Source of the DNA: Actinoplanes lobatus | GTDB lineage: Bacteria; Actinomycetota; Actinomycetes; Mycobacteriales; Micromonosporaceae | Assembly (NCBI RefSeq): GCF_014205215.1 | Contig: NZ_JACHNC010000001.1 | Span: forward strand, 9,482,501 to 9,546,500 | DNA length: 64,000 bases | Direction: 5' to 3' | Shown: piece by piece, positions 35,761-43,812 of the stretch | Layout of the letters: each line of letters begins with the position of its first letter | Numbering within the stretch: the stretch's first letter is position 1 | Notes under the pieces: generated by a model | Database searches by the model: none | Told to the model about the DNA's origin: nothing | What the model saw: the letters and a program-made list of their open reading frames with translations, nothing else | Translations under genes and position numbers: made by a program

Positions 35761-36666
35761 TCACCGGGTGGACCGGTCCGTTGTCGCGAGCCGGTCCACC
35801 CGCGTCTGCACCGGCGCCCGCGGCGGCCGCGTGGACAGCCAGCAACCCGCCACCACCAGGGCGAACCCGGCGGCCGTGCCGGCGCCGAACGGCTCGTTCA
35901 GCAGCAGCACGCCGAGCAGGACCGCCACCACCGGATTCACATAGGTGACCAGCCCGGCCCGGTTCGACCCGGCCAGCGCGATGAGCCGGTAGAACGACAG
36001 CAGCGCGACCGCCGTGCAGAACACGCCCAGCGCCACCAGCGCGGCCCACGACCCGGCGCCGACCGGGCCGACGGGACGGGCCACGACGGCGAACGGCAAC
36101 AGCACCACCGTGGTGATCGCGGTCGTACCCACGGTCAGCGACTCCGGCGGGATATCCGAGGCCCGGCGCTGCACCACCACGGCCGCCACCGAGTAACTCA
36201 CCGTCGCCAGCAGCACCATGGCCGCGCCGAGCAGGCCCTGCCCGTCGCCGGCGACATCGAGGCCGACCAGCACCGCCACCCCCGCGAAGCCGAGCACCAG
36301 ACCGGCGAGGCGGACCGGCGTGATCGGCTCGGCACCGGCCAGCAGCAGGGCGATCACCACCGGCTCGACCGCGATCAGGAGGCCGGCCAGCGACGACGTG
36401 ATGTGCTGCTCGCCGTACGTGATCAGCAGGAACGGCGCGACGATGTGCACCGTCGCGATCAGCGCGACCAGCCGGAACCGGCCACGCAGGGCGCTCAGGG
36501 TGCCACGCAGGAGGGCCACCGGGATCAGCACGGCGGCGGCGATGGCGGCCCGGCCGGCCACCACGAAGACCGGCGACAGGTCCTCGATCGAGATCTTGAT
36601 GAGGAAATAGGGGATGCCCCAGAGGAACGAGACCAGCACGAACAGAAACCAGGCGAGACGATTCAC
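35761..36666 (-). CDS. EamA/DMT-family transporter
   Basis: 301 residues, about ten hydrophobic segments in two EamA halves (opening WFLFVLVSFLWGIPYFLIK; second half from LGAAMVLLATVSYSVAAVVV). PVFVVAGRAAIAA and SSLAGLLIAVEPVVIALL are typical of drug/metabolite exporters. Start GTG 36664-36666 lies 6 nt after CAGGCT. It is divergent from a LysR gene 70 bp away, which probably regulates it. The substrate cannot be told. Confidence 0.92.
   Translation of the reverse strand: MNRLAWFLFVLVSFLWGIPYFLIKISIEDLSPVFVVAGRAAIAAAVLIPVALLRGTLSALRGRFRLVALIATVHIVAPFLLITYGEQHITSSLAGLLIAVEPVVIALLLAGAEPITPVRLAGLVLGFAGVAVLVGLDVAGDGQGLLGAAMVLLATVSYSVAAVVVQRRASDIPPESLTVGTTAITTVVLLPFAVVARPVGPVGAGSWAALVALGVFCTAVALLSFYRLIALAGSNRAGLVTYVNPVVAVLLGVLLLNEPFGAGTAAGFALVVAGCWLSTRPPRAPVQTRVDRLATTDRSTR
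35765..35802 (-). terminator. Hairpin inside the 3' end of the EamA gene
   Basis: CGGGTGGACCGG (35765-35776) pairs perfectly with CCGGTCCACCCG (35791-35802), loop 14 nt. The whole stem lies within the last ~14 codons, so the terminator is embedded in coding sequence. Confidence 0.65.
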
Positions 36667-36690
36667 GCTGTCAGCCTGGACCCGTACGGT

Positions 36691-36714
36691 AGTAAGCGGA
36701 AGTGGTTACTTACT
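36691..36714. promoter_or_regulatory. Candidate LysR operator between divergent genes
   Basis: AGTAAG (36691-36696) and CTTACT (36709-36714) form a 6-bp dyad with a 12-nt centre, in the 70-bp region between the EamA and LysR genes. Position and form fit a LysR-type site. Confidence 0.5.
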
Positions 36715-36736
36715 GATGCCGTGTTAAGGAACACTG

Positions 36737-37651
36737 ATGATCGACACGCGTCGCCTCCAGATCCTCACCGAGGTCGCCCGGCACGGCAGCTTCAACCGGG
36801 CCGCCGCCGAACTCCGGCTCACCCCGTCCGCCGTGTCCCAGCAGATCGCCGCCCTGGAGCGGACGATCGGCACCCCGGTCGTCCGGCGCAGCACCCGCGG
36901 CGTCGAACTGACCGAGGCCGGCCGGGTCCTCACCGAGACCGCCGCCACCATCTCCGCCGAACTGCTCACCGCCGAACGCGAGATCGAACGCCTCACCACC
37001 ACCCGGCCCGAGCGGCTCACCGTGGCCACCTTCACCAGCGGCGGGCAGCGGATCCTGCCGCACGCGCTGACCAGGTTCGCCGGCGACCACCCCGGCGTCG
37101 AGCTGACCGTCATCGAGAGCGAGCCGGAGGACAGCATCCCGGTCGTCCGGGCCGGCGCCGCCGACCTGGCGCTGATCTACCACTTCGACGGGCAGCCGCC
37201 GTCACCGAGCGGGCTGGACTACGAGCCGCTCCTCGACGACCCGATGTGGATCGTGCTGCCGGCCGGGCACCGGTTCGCCGGGCGGACCGGGCTGGCCATC
37301 GCCGAACTCGCCGGCGAACGCTGGGTGCACGGCTGCCTGTCGGTCGGCGAGATGCTCGACCACTACGCCGCGATGGCCGGCTTCGAGGTGCTCACCGCCT
37401 GCCGGGGCACCGACTACCAGTTCGCGCAGTCGCTGGTCCGCGCCGGCGTGGGCATCGCCATGATCCCGGAGGTGGCGCTCACCACCGACCCGGCCGGGCT
37501 GACCGCGGCCCGGCTCGTCCCACCCGGACCGTGCCGTCACGTCGGGGTGGTCACCGCCCGCCGGCGGACCGGCCCACTGGTCACCGGCCTGCTGCGGACA
37601 CTGCGCGAGACAGTCTCGGCGCTGCCCGCCACCCCACTGGCTACAACGTGA
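36737..37651 (+). CDS. LysR-family transcriptional regulator
   Basis: 304 residues from ATG 36737, with AAGGA 8 nt upstream. The N-terminal HTH is canonical (MIDTRRLQILTEVARHGSFN, AAAELRLTPSAVSQQIAALE). The effector domain follows (LTVATFTSGGQRILP, LVRAGVGIAMIPEVAL). It likely controls the divergent EamA exporter and itself. Its last 11 bp overlap the convergent GNAT gene. Confidence 0.93.
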   Translation: MIDTRRLQILTEVARHGSFNRAAAELRLTPSAVSQQIAALERTIGTPVVRRSTRGVELTEAGRVLTETAATISAELLTAEREIERLTTTRPERLTVATFTSGGQRILPHALTRFAGDHPGVELTVIESEPEDSIPVVRAGAADLALIYHFDGQPPSPSGLDYEPLLDDPMWIVLPAGHRFAGRTGLAIAELAGERWVHGCLSVGEMLDHYAAMAGFEVLTACRGTDYQFAQSLVRAGVGIAMIPEVALTTDPAGLTAARLVPPGPCRHVGVVTARRRTGPLVTGLLRTLRETVSALPATPLATT

Positions 37652-38159
37652 TCCAGTAGCGCCGCAGGGTGCCCAGCTCGGTCTCCCGGACGTCCTCCAA
37701 GACGCCGCCGCTGTGCTCGATCGTCCGGGCCGAGGCCGGATTGTCCACCTTGCACGTCAACAGCACCCGCGCCAGCCCGAGCTTGCGAGCCTCCGGCAGG
37801 ATCCCGGCAAGGGCCCACCCGGCCAGGCCACGGCCACGCGCCGACGGGCGGATGCCGTAACCGATGTGGCCGCCCGCGTCGAGCAGAAAGTCGTTGAGCT
37901 CGTGGCGCAGCGCGATCGCGCCCAGATAGCGCTCACCCTCGACGATCCAGCGGAAGGTGCAGGGCACCCAGCCCTCGAACAGCGCGGCGCCCTCCGCCTC
38001 GTGCAGGCCGGCCACCCAGCGGGCGAAGCCGTCCGGGGTGTCCACCTCGTCGGCGGCACGCAGGCCCGCCCCGTCCTGGTGGACGCCACGGCCCCACTCG
38101 TCACGGGACGCGATCCAGGAGGCGTGCAGGCGGGCGGTCGGTGCGATGAGTTCGGGCAC
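37641..38159 (-). CDS. GNAT-family N-acetyltransferase
   Basis: 172 residues from GTG 38159, chosen because TACGGT lies 7 nt upstream; the longer frame to 38378 runs into the repeat region and lacks support. The acetyl-CoA loop is GIRPSARGRGLAGWAL, followed by VLLTCKVDNPASARTIEHSGG and LRRYWI. This resembles acetyltransferases that modify proteins or small amines. The substrate is unknown. Confidence 0.88.
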   Translation of the reverse strand: MPELIAPTARLHASWIASRDEWGRGVHQDGAGLRAADEVDTPDGFARWVAGLHEAEGAALFEGWVPCTFRWIVEGERYLGAIALRHELNDFLLDAGGHIGYGIRPSARGRGLAGWALAGILPEARKLGLARVLLTCKVDNPASARTIEHSGGVLEDVRETELGTLRRYWITL

Positions 38160-38166
38160 GCGCTCG

Positions 38167-38172
38167 ACCGTA
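38167..38172 (-). promoter_or_regulatory. -10-like hexamer TACGGT before the GNAT gene
   Basis: TACGGT on the minus strand, 7 nt before GTG 38159. Confidence 0.4.
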
Positions 38173-38241
38173 CCGTCATCGCTTGATCGTTTTCGGCCCC
38201 TCGCCTTTACCGGATCTTTGTGGTCAAGGTCCGCGTTTCTT

Positions 38242-39607
38242 CCTTTTCCTTGTACGCGTGCCGCAGTCCCGTTCCTGTTCGTCCCGTTCCGCCCGCCCGG
38301 CCCTTCTCGCTGCCCGCTCCAGCCTGTGCCGCCCCCGCCGGGCGTAGACCGGTTGGCCACCCCCGCATGTGCCGCCACTCGCGCCGGGTGGGTGGTTGCG
38401 GTTCGTGCCTGCCAGGGTGCTGCTCCCGGCCGTCACGCCGCTCACGCCAGGCGGGTGGTGGCGCTTAATGCCGGTCGCGCCACGGGAAACCCGCCGAACG
38501 TCACTAACCGTGACCGCGATCTTGGGCGCATGAGGGTGCCTGGTACATCCGTGCCGTTCTGGAGCCTGTTTCTCGGTTGTGGGCGGCCGCGATGTCGAGT
38601 CGCGCATTCGGATGGCCGCGGCGTCACCCCCGACCCACCGGCGATCTTGGGCGATGGTGACTGTAGGGCCGATCTTGATTCCTGGTCGCCGCCCCGGCGG
38701 CCAATCATCGCCCATGATCCATTTCCGCTGGAAGACCTTGGGTTATCGGATACATCCGGGAGCCTTCTCCTTGGACGTTTGCGGTTCGACGTCAAGCGCC
38801 TGGTCGGGCGAATCGGCGAAGGGGGGCGCCCCGTCCGCCGCACGAGGCGAAAATGGGGCTTTCGCCGGAAACAGGCGCCCGTTTCGCCCGCTTTGCACGC
38901 CGCTGTTGTGCGATCTTGAACGATTTGCCACCCGAGGCGGTAGTAAATCGCTCAAGATCGCTCCGGGTGGCGCGTCCTGCTGGCGAGGGATTGCGGATTC
39001 GGCCGTAGGCAGCCAAGAAGAAGACTCCCAGATAGCCACAATGGCGCAAGATCGCGCATTCGGTGACGATCACCCAAGATCTACATCGATGCCTGCGCAT
39101 GACTCGCGCGGCCGACGATGACCGGCCAAACCTCGCGGCGAAGACGGGAAACACGCAAACAGGCGACTTGAACGTCCACCCCCGGCAACAACCGAGAAAG
39201 AGGCCCATTGGCTACCTCGATCTTCCACAAGAGATGGTGAACCGGGTTCCTCACTCACGCGGAGTGCCGGCTGGCCGGGCTTTCGGAGGTGAACGCACAC
39301 GAAACATCGCCGCGATAGGCCACGTAGGCGACCACAACACCACCACCGTGCGCGCCCACCCATCCTCAGGCAAGCGCGACCACCCACACCGGGCGACCGG
39401 CGCAACGGCCGAGAGCGGGCAGCCCCGTGCCTGGGAAGCAACACCGCGACCACCCACCCCGCGGGACCGAAAGCAGCGGGTGGCAGCCGCCCGGGCACCG
39501 ATCTCAGCCCGGCGGGCGCGGCACAGGCCGGAGCAGGCAGCAAGCGCGCGCCGACCGGACGGGACGGCCCTGAAAAGCCGGGACGAGGACACGCGTACCA
39601 CAAAAGG
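38242..39607. repeat. 1.4-kb imperfect inverted repeat, gene-free
   Basis: No frame here has a start, ribosome site and codon bias like its neighbours. The two halves are diverged inverted copies. TTTCTCGGTTGT (38569-38580) matches ACAACCGAGAAA (39188-39199). CCTGTGCCGCCCCCGCCGGG (38324-38343) is almost the reverse complement of 39508-39527. CCTTTTCCTTGTACGCGTG (38242-38260) mirrors the segment ending at 39607. The arms contain modules with ACCACCCACCC cores. At the centre sits a 50-nt hairpin (38911-38960). The middle is also rich in GATCTTG/CAAGATC heptamers. Confidence 0.7.
38911..38960. repeat. Central hairpin of the inverted repeat
   Basis: CGATCTTGA (38911-38919) pairs with TCAAGATCG (38952-38960), CGATTT (38921-38926) with AAATCG (38945-38950), and the stem continues imperfectly to a 6-nt loop at 38933-38938. 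Confidence 0.8.
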
Positions 39608-39610
39608 TCT

Positions 39611-40180
39611 TCAAGACGCGGCCATCGCGAGCAGGCGCTGGATCTGCTGCTGCCGCGACTCCGTCATGCGTTTCGCAAGATCAACGGCCTGGGGGTACGA
39701 ACCTGAGGCGGCCTCCATCCGGATGGTCTCCATGGCGTTGTGCAGGTTGCCGAGCAGCAGTGCCACCGCGCCGCGATCCAGGTCGGGACCCGTCAGCGCG
39801 CCCAGTCCGGTGAAATCCTCCTCGCGCAGCGAGTGCAGCGCGCCGTGGCCCGCGTGCGCCCCGGCCGACGGGTCCGCCGCGTGCGGCCGCTCCCAGTCGT
39901 CGAGCCAGCCCCGTAGCGTCTCGCCCTCGGTACGCCACCGGCTGCGCAGTTCGGTCGCGACGGCCCGCAGTTCCGGGTTCGCGGCCCGCTGCTCGGTGAT
40001 CTCCGCGACCCGGTCGCCCTCGGTGATCTGTGCGAGCCCCATCTGCGCGAACATCACGTCGGTGTCGCTGAACGCCGGCTTCTGCTCCCGGCCGCATCCG
40101 GTGGCGAGAAGCCCCAGGAGCAGTACGGCGAGGGCGGCCCGGAGGACCGGGCCGCCCGTGGCAGCTAGACGGCGGCCCAC
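39611..40180 (-). CDS. DUF305-family lipoprotein
   Basis: 189 residues from GTG 40180, giving a signal peptide with lipobox LATGC (Cys29). The body matches DUF305: MFAQMGLAQITEGDRVAEIT, ELRSRWRTEGETLRGWLDDW, and LHNAMETIRMEAASGSYPQ with QQQIQRLLAM at the end. DUF305 proteins are exported, helical and often linked to metal or stress contexts; the function is unsettled. The start lies 16 bp inside the LPMO gene, so translation is probably coupled. The usual paired HM motifs of DUF305 are only partly kept. Confidence 0.85.
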   Translation of the reverse strand: MGRRLAATGGPVLRAALAVLLLGLLATGCGREQKPAFSDTDVMFAQMGLAQITEGDRVAEITEQRAANPELRAVATELRSRWRTEGETLRGWLDDWERPHAADPSAGAHAGHGALHSLREEDFTGLGALTGPDLDRGAVALLLGNLHNAMETIRMEAASGSYPQAVDLAKRMTESRQQQIQRLLAMAAS

Positions 40181-40932
40181 AGCGCCGCGGTGTACGGGGG
40201 CTCCCAGCCGGTCAGTGCGGTGTGCGCCTGCCGGCACTGGTAGGTGACGCCGTTGTAGGTCACCCGGTCGCCCACCTTGTACGCCGTGCCGGCCGCCCAC
40301 GTGGTCGTCCCGGAGGTGGCCGTCGAGGTCGGGGTCGGCGTGACCGTGGGACTGACCGTGGGCGTCGGCGTGGGCGTGGGGCTGGCGGTCGGGGTCGGTG
40401 TGGGCGTCGGGTTGGTGCCGCCGCCGATGTTCAGGTCCACGCACGAGTAGAACGCGTTGACGGTGTCCGAGATGTTCCACCGGGCCAGCACGGTCTGCCG
40501 TCCGCTGTAGCCGGACAGGTTCACCGTGTGCGACTTGGTGGCGCCGGGCTGCGCGCCGCCGTCGTTGAAGGACGCCACCAGCTTGTTGCCGATGAAGTAT
40601 TCCCAGGTGGCGGTCGCGTGCCGGGCGGTGAGCACCCAGTTGAAGGTGACGCTGGTGCCGACGTTCGCGGCCGGCCAGGTCTTCGAGGTGTCGTTCAGGA
40701 CGGTGAACCGGCTGCCGCCGCCGTTGCACTGCGTCGAGCCCTTGGGCGCCTCGACGCTCTGCGGCTCGTAGACGATGTCGCCGCAGCCGGAGACCGCGCC
40801 GCTCGCACAGTTGGCCTGCCGGCTGGGCGGGGACGAGATGTAGCCGTGGGCGGACGCCGGGGAAGCGGCCGCCAGGAGGGAGCCACCGACCGTCGCGACG
40901 GTCAGCAGGGGAAGGGTGAGTCTTCGTTTCAT
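40165..40932 (-). CDS. AA10 lytic polysaccharide monooxygenase with chitin-binding module
   Basis: 255 residues from ATG 40932 (GGAG 7 nt upstream). The signal peptide ends ASA, leaving His29 as the mature N-terminus (HGYISSPPSRQ). With His105 (TARHATATWEYF) this forms the copper histidine brace. The AA10 domain runs to ~195. A Thr/Pro linker (~197-210, PTPTPTASPTP) and a CBM5/12-type module (AAGTAYKVGDRVTYNGVTYQC) follow. It should oxidatively cleave chitin, or possibly cellulose, outside the cell. Confidence 0.94.
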   Translation of the reverse strand: MKRRLTLPLLTVATVGGSLLAAASPASAHGYISSPPSRQANCASGAVSGCGDIVYEPQSVEAPKGSTQCNGGGSRFTVLNDTSKTWPAANVGTSVTFNWVLTARHATATWEYFIGNKLVASFNDGGAQPGATKSHTVNLSGYSGRQTVLARWNISDTVNAFYSCVDLNIGGGTNPTPTPTPTASPTPTPTPTVSPTVTPTPTSTATSGTTTWAAGTAYKVGDRVTYNGVTYQCRQAHTALTGWEPPYTAALWAAV

Positions 40933-40974
40933 GAACTGCTCCTCATCCAGGGGAACGTGTTCATCAACGTAAAT

Positions 40975-41013
40975 TAAAGACACCTAACAGTAAACAGTGT
41001 TAAGGGTTCTTTA
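40975..41013. promoter_or_regulatory. 39-bp dyad in the LPMO / DUF1905 divergent region
   Basis: TAAAGA (40975-40980) mirrors TCTTTA (41008-41013), and TAACA (40985-40989) mirrors TGTTA (40998-41002), nearly on one centre. The element is AT-rich and lies between divergent genes, so it is a likely operator. Confidence 0.5.
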
Positions 41014-41021
41014 TGGTTGCC

Positions 41022-41027
41022 TACGCT
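41022..41027 (+). promoter_or_regulatory. -10-like hexamer TACGCT, leaderless start
   Basis: TACGCT is followed by GTAGGG and ATG 41034. Confidence 0.5.
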
Positions 41028-41033
41028 GTAGGG

Positions 41034-41417
41034 ATGTCCGTTGACCTGTTCGCCGGGATCTCGGTACGCGACTACCCGGCCGCCATGTCGTACCCGGGTG
41101 GCATGCTGCTGCTCGTGCGGGTGGAGTTCGAGAGCGAGCTGTGGATCTGGGATGCGCGGCGTGACGACAGCTGGACCTTCGTGAGCCTGCCGGTCGCGGC
41201 GTCCGAGGAGATCCGGGAGCGCGCCGGCGGGCTGAGCCGCGGCTTCGGCTCACTGCGGGTGCGGGCCGGGCTCGGCGGCAGCTCGTGGACCACCTCGGTC
41301 TTCCCGGACAGCGGCCGCGGCGCCTATGTGCTGCCGGTGAAGAAGGCGATCCGCAAGGCCGAGTCGCTGACCGCCGGCGACGTAATCACGGTGACCGTGG
41401 AGCTGCTCGATCTTTAA
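41034..41417 (+). CDS. DUF1905 domain protein
   Basis: 127 residues from ATG 41034. The beta-rich sequence matches DUF1905: LWIWDARRDDSWTFVSLPV, GFGSLRVRAGLGGSSWTTSVFP, AYVLPVKKAIRKAESLTAGD and a final VTVTVELLDL. The family is small and cytosolic with no established biochemical role. The stop codon TAA is part of the -10 hexamer of the next gene. Confidence 0.85.
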   Translation: MSVDLFAGISVRDYPAAMSYPGGMLLLVRVEFESELWIWDARRDDSWTFVSLPVAASEEIRERAGGLSRGFGSLRVRAGLGGSSWTTSVFPDSGRGAYVLPVKKAIRKAESLTAGDVITVTVELLDL

Positions 41418-41420
41418 TGT
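41415..41420 (+). promoter_or_regulatory. -10-like hexamer TAATGT, leaderless start
   Basis: TAATGT overlaps the preceding TAA stop and lies 6 nt before ATG 41427. Confidence 0.45.
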
Positions 41421-41426
41421 GGACGG

Positions 41427-41813
41427 ATGCCGACCATCGACTTCCCCGGGCCGCCCGCGCCCAACGGTTACAGCCACGCCGCCGTGATCGCCCCGGGCAG
41501 CCGCGTCATCCACACGTCCGGCCAGGTGGCGATCGACGCCGACGGCACGATCCCGGACGGTTGGGAGGCGCAGACCCGGCTGGTCTTCCGCAACCTGGGC
41601 GAGGTGCTCGCCTCGGCCGGGGCGACCTGGGCCGACGTGGTCAAGCTGACCTGGTTCGTCACGGACACCACCGACCTCGCCACGATCCGGAAGGTGCGTG
41701 ACGAGTTCGTCGACGTGACCCGCCCACCCGCCAGTTCCCTGGTCCAGGTGGCCGGCCTGTTCCGCCCCGGCCTGCTGGTCGAGGTCGAGGCCGTGGCGGC
41801 GGTGCCGGCGTGA
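41427..41813 (+). CDS. RidA-family (YjgF/UK114) protein
   Basis: 128 residues. The RidA pattern is clear: YSHAAVIAPGSRVIHTSGQVAID, FRNLGEVLASAGATWADVVKLTWFVTD and RPPASSLVQVAGLFRPGLLVEVEAVA. RidA proteins hydrolyse reactive enamine/imine intermediates, though this divergent subgroup may have another role. Its stop overlaps the next start (GTGA). Confidence 0.9.
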   Translation: MPTIDFPGPPAPNGYSHAAVIAPGSRVIHTSGQVAIDADGTIPDGWEAQTRLVFRNLGEVLASAGATWADVVKLTWFVTDTTDLATIRKVRDEFVDVTRPPASSLVQVAGLFRPGLLVEVEAVAAVPA

Positions 41814-42304
41814 TCCGGATGCGGTTCACCAAGTGGGGTGGGCGGCTGCACTGGTTCTACCCGCTGGAGCCGCTCGGCGAGGACCGGCACGGGCGCTGGT
41901 TCGGCGCCCGCGCCGGCACCCCGGTCCAGCGCGGCGACGAGCCACCGGTCGTCCAGGGGCACGACGTGGTCACGCTGATCCCGGCGACCGGCTGCTGGAT
42001 CGGCAGCTTCAACCCGGACCACGTCGAGCTCTCCGCCTACATCGACGTGACCACCCGCCCCGAGATCATCGACGGCGTCATCCACGCCGTCGACCTGGAC
42101 CTCGACGTGATCCGCCGCCGCGACGGCTCGGTGGCCGTCCTCGACGAGGACGAGTTCGCCGACCATCAGGTCCGCTACGGCTATCCGGCGCCGGTGGTCG
42201 CCCAGGCCCGGGCCACCACCGACGACCTGGTCGGCCTGCTCACCACGGCGGTCCAGCCCTTCGAGACGGAGGCCCGCCGCCGGTTGGCCGCCTTCTCCCG
42301 CTGA
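41810..42304 (+). CDS. DUF402 domain protein
   Basis: 164 residues from GTG 41810. DUF402 features are visible: HWFYPLEPLGEDRHGRWFG, CWIGSFNPDHVELSAYIDVT, VIHAVDLDLDVIRRRDG and VLDEDEFADHQVRYGYP. Some DUF402 proteins are nucleoside-phosphate phosphatases or RNA-binding; the role here is not known. It is translationally coupled to ridA. Confidence 0.85.
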   Translation: MIRMRFTKWGGRLHWFYPLEPLGEDRHGRWFGARAGTPVQRGDEPPVVQGHDVVTLIPATGCWIGSFNPDHVELSAYIDVTTRPEIIDGVIHAVDLDLDVIRRRDGSVAVLDEDEFADHQVRYGYPAPVVAQARATTDDLVGLLTTAVQPFETEARRRLAAFSR

Positions 42305-42306
42305 GT

Positions 42307-42328
42307 CCGGGCGCCCGCGGGCGTCCGG
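42307..42328. terminator. Bidirectional terminator between DUF402 and ramB
   Basis: CCGG-CGCCC pairs with GGGCG-CCGG across 42307-42328 with one mismatch and a tiny loop, between two convergent stops. Confidence 0.55.
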
Positions 42329-42335
42329 GGAGTTC

Positions 42336-43784
42336 TCAGGCCCGCCGATCGAGGAAGTCGTAGACGTCGCGGTTGTCGACGCCCGGGAAGGTGCCCGGCG
42401 GCAGGGCGGCGAGCAGGTGCGAGTGCACCCGGGCGCTGGGCCAGGCGTTGCCGGACCAGCGGTCCACCAGCTGCGCCGGTGGGCGGCGGCAGCAGTCCGG
42501 GTCGGGGCAGTGCGAGACGGTGCGCCCGGTGACGTCCCCGCCGCGGAACCAGCGGGAGTGCTCGTACGGCGTGCCGACGGTGACGGAGAACAGCCCGGAG
42601 CTGGTCGCCTCCACGTGCACGGTGCACCAGTACGTCCCGGCCGTCGTGTCGGTGAACTGGTAGAACGACGAGTACGGGTCGTCGGCCTCGAACACCGTCC
42701 GCGACGCCCACTTGCGGCACACCGGCTGCCCCTCGATCGCACCGGTCACGTCGGACGGGAACCGCACGTTGTCGTTCTCGTACGCCTTGTAGACGATGCC
42801 GCTCTCGTGCACCCGCGCGAAGTGCACCGGGATGCCGAGGTGGTGGGTCGCGAGGTTGGTGAACCGGTGCGCCGCGGTCTCGTAGGACACCCCGAACGCG
42901 TCCCGGAAGTCGTCGATGGCCAGTGCCCGGTCGGTTTTGGCCTCGGCCAGGAAGTCGACGGCGAACTTCTCCGGCATGAGCAGCGCCGCCGCGAAGTAGT
43001 TGACCTCGACCCGCTGGCGCAGGAAGTCGCCGTAGTCGGCCGGGTCGTTGTGCCCGAGCACGAAGTGGCCGAGCGTCTGGAGCACCACGGCGCGCGGGTC
43101 GTGGCCTTTACCGCTGGCGACCTGCGGGAGATAAATTCTGCGGTTCTTCAGATCGGTGACCGACCGGGTGGAGCTGGGCAGGTCGTTGACGTAGTGCAGG
43201 GTGAAGCCGATCTGGGCGGCGATGTCGAGGATGCCGCGCTGCGACAGCGGGCCGGTCGTGTGCCGTACCGATTGGAGGACCCGTGCCGCCGCCTGCTCGA
43301 TCTCGGCGAAGTAGTTGTCGCGCCGGCGCATGTCGGCGCGCAGCTGCGCGTTGGCGCGCCGCGCCACCTCGGGTGTGGCGGTCTGTTCGGTGAGCACCCG
43401 GTTGAGCTCGCGGTGCATGCCGATGAGCGATTCCAGCGCGTCGGCCGGCAGCCGTCGCCCGGCGCGCACCACCGGCAGGCCGAGGGCCTGGTAGGCCGGG
43501 TTCTGCTGGAAGTGGGCCAGTTCGATCTCCAGCCCGGCGCGCCGGCTCGGCGCCTCCGGGCGGAGAAGATCCTGCATCGGTACGCCGAGAGCGCCCGCGA
43601 TCGCCTGGAGCACCGAGAGTTTGGGCTCCCGCTTCCCGTTCTCGATGAGCGACAGCTGGGACGGCGCGCGCCCGACGGCCTCGCTGAGCTGGTCGAGGGT
43701 CATGCCCCGGGTGCGGCGCAGATGGCGGAGCCGTTGGCCCAGCGTCACCAGGTCTACGGAGGGGTCGGAAGGTGAAGCGGTCAC
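42336..43784 (-). CDS. ramB: RamB-like regulator of acetate and glyoxylate metabolism
   Basis: 482 residues from GTG 43784, chosen because TAGTGT ends 7 nt upstream; the GTG at 43793 lies within that hexamer. An XRE helix-turn-helix (LRHLRRTRGMTLDQLSEAVG, SQLSLIENGKREPKLSVLQA) is followed by an IrrE/ImmA-like domain. The HExxH zinc motif there is replaced by LGHFVLGH, so peptidase activity is not expected. A C-terminal DUF2083-type region has CPDPDCCRRP. This architecture and the divergent aceA gene match RamB of Corynebacterium and Mycobacterium, which represses or activates aceA/aceB according to carbon source. Confidence 0.92.
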   Translation of the reverse strand: MTASPSDPSVDLVTLGQRLRHLRRTRGMTLDQLSEAVGRAPSQLSLIENGKREPKLSVLQAIAGALGVPMQDLLRPEAPSRRAGLEIELAHFQQNPAYQALGLPVVRAGRRLPADALESLIGMHRELNRVLTEQTATPEVARRANAQLRADMRRRDNYFAEIEQAAARVLQSVRHTTGPLSQRGILDIAAQIGFTLHYVNDLPSSTRSVTDLKNRRIYLPQVASGKGHDPRAVVLQTLGHFVLGHNDPADYGDFLRQRVEVNYFAAALLMPEKFAVDFLAEAKTDRALAIDDFRDAFGVSYETAAHRFTNLATHHLGIPVHFARVHESGIVYKAYENDNVRFPSDVTGAIEGQPVCRKWASRTVFEADDPYSSFYQFTDTTAGTYWCTVHVEATSSGLFSVTVGTPYEHSRWFRGGDVTGRTVSHCPDPDCCRRPPAQLVDRWSGNAWPSARVHSHLLAALPPGTFPGVDNRDVYDFLDRRA

Positions 43785-43791
43785 GGGTTTC

Positions 43792-43797
43792 ACACTA
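43792..43797 (-). promoter_or_regulatory. -10-like hexamer TAGTGT of ramB
   Basis: TAGTGT on the minus strand lies 7 nt before GTG 43784. Confidence 0.45.
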
Positions 43798-43801
43798 GCA
43801 G

Positions 43802-43812
43802 AATTTTTGCAC
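43802..43812. promoter_or_regulatory. Candidate RamB binding site
   Basis: AATTTTTGCAC carries the TTTGCA core of the RamB box described in Corynebacterium glutamicum. It lies just upstream of the ramB -10, so autoregulation is plausible. Confidence 0.4.

Noticed and set aside
39063..39610. Plus-strand frame running through the right arm of the inverted repeat
   Set aside because: No ribosome site, codon bias unlike neighbours, and it continues antisense into the DUF305 and LPMO genes.
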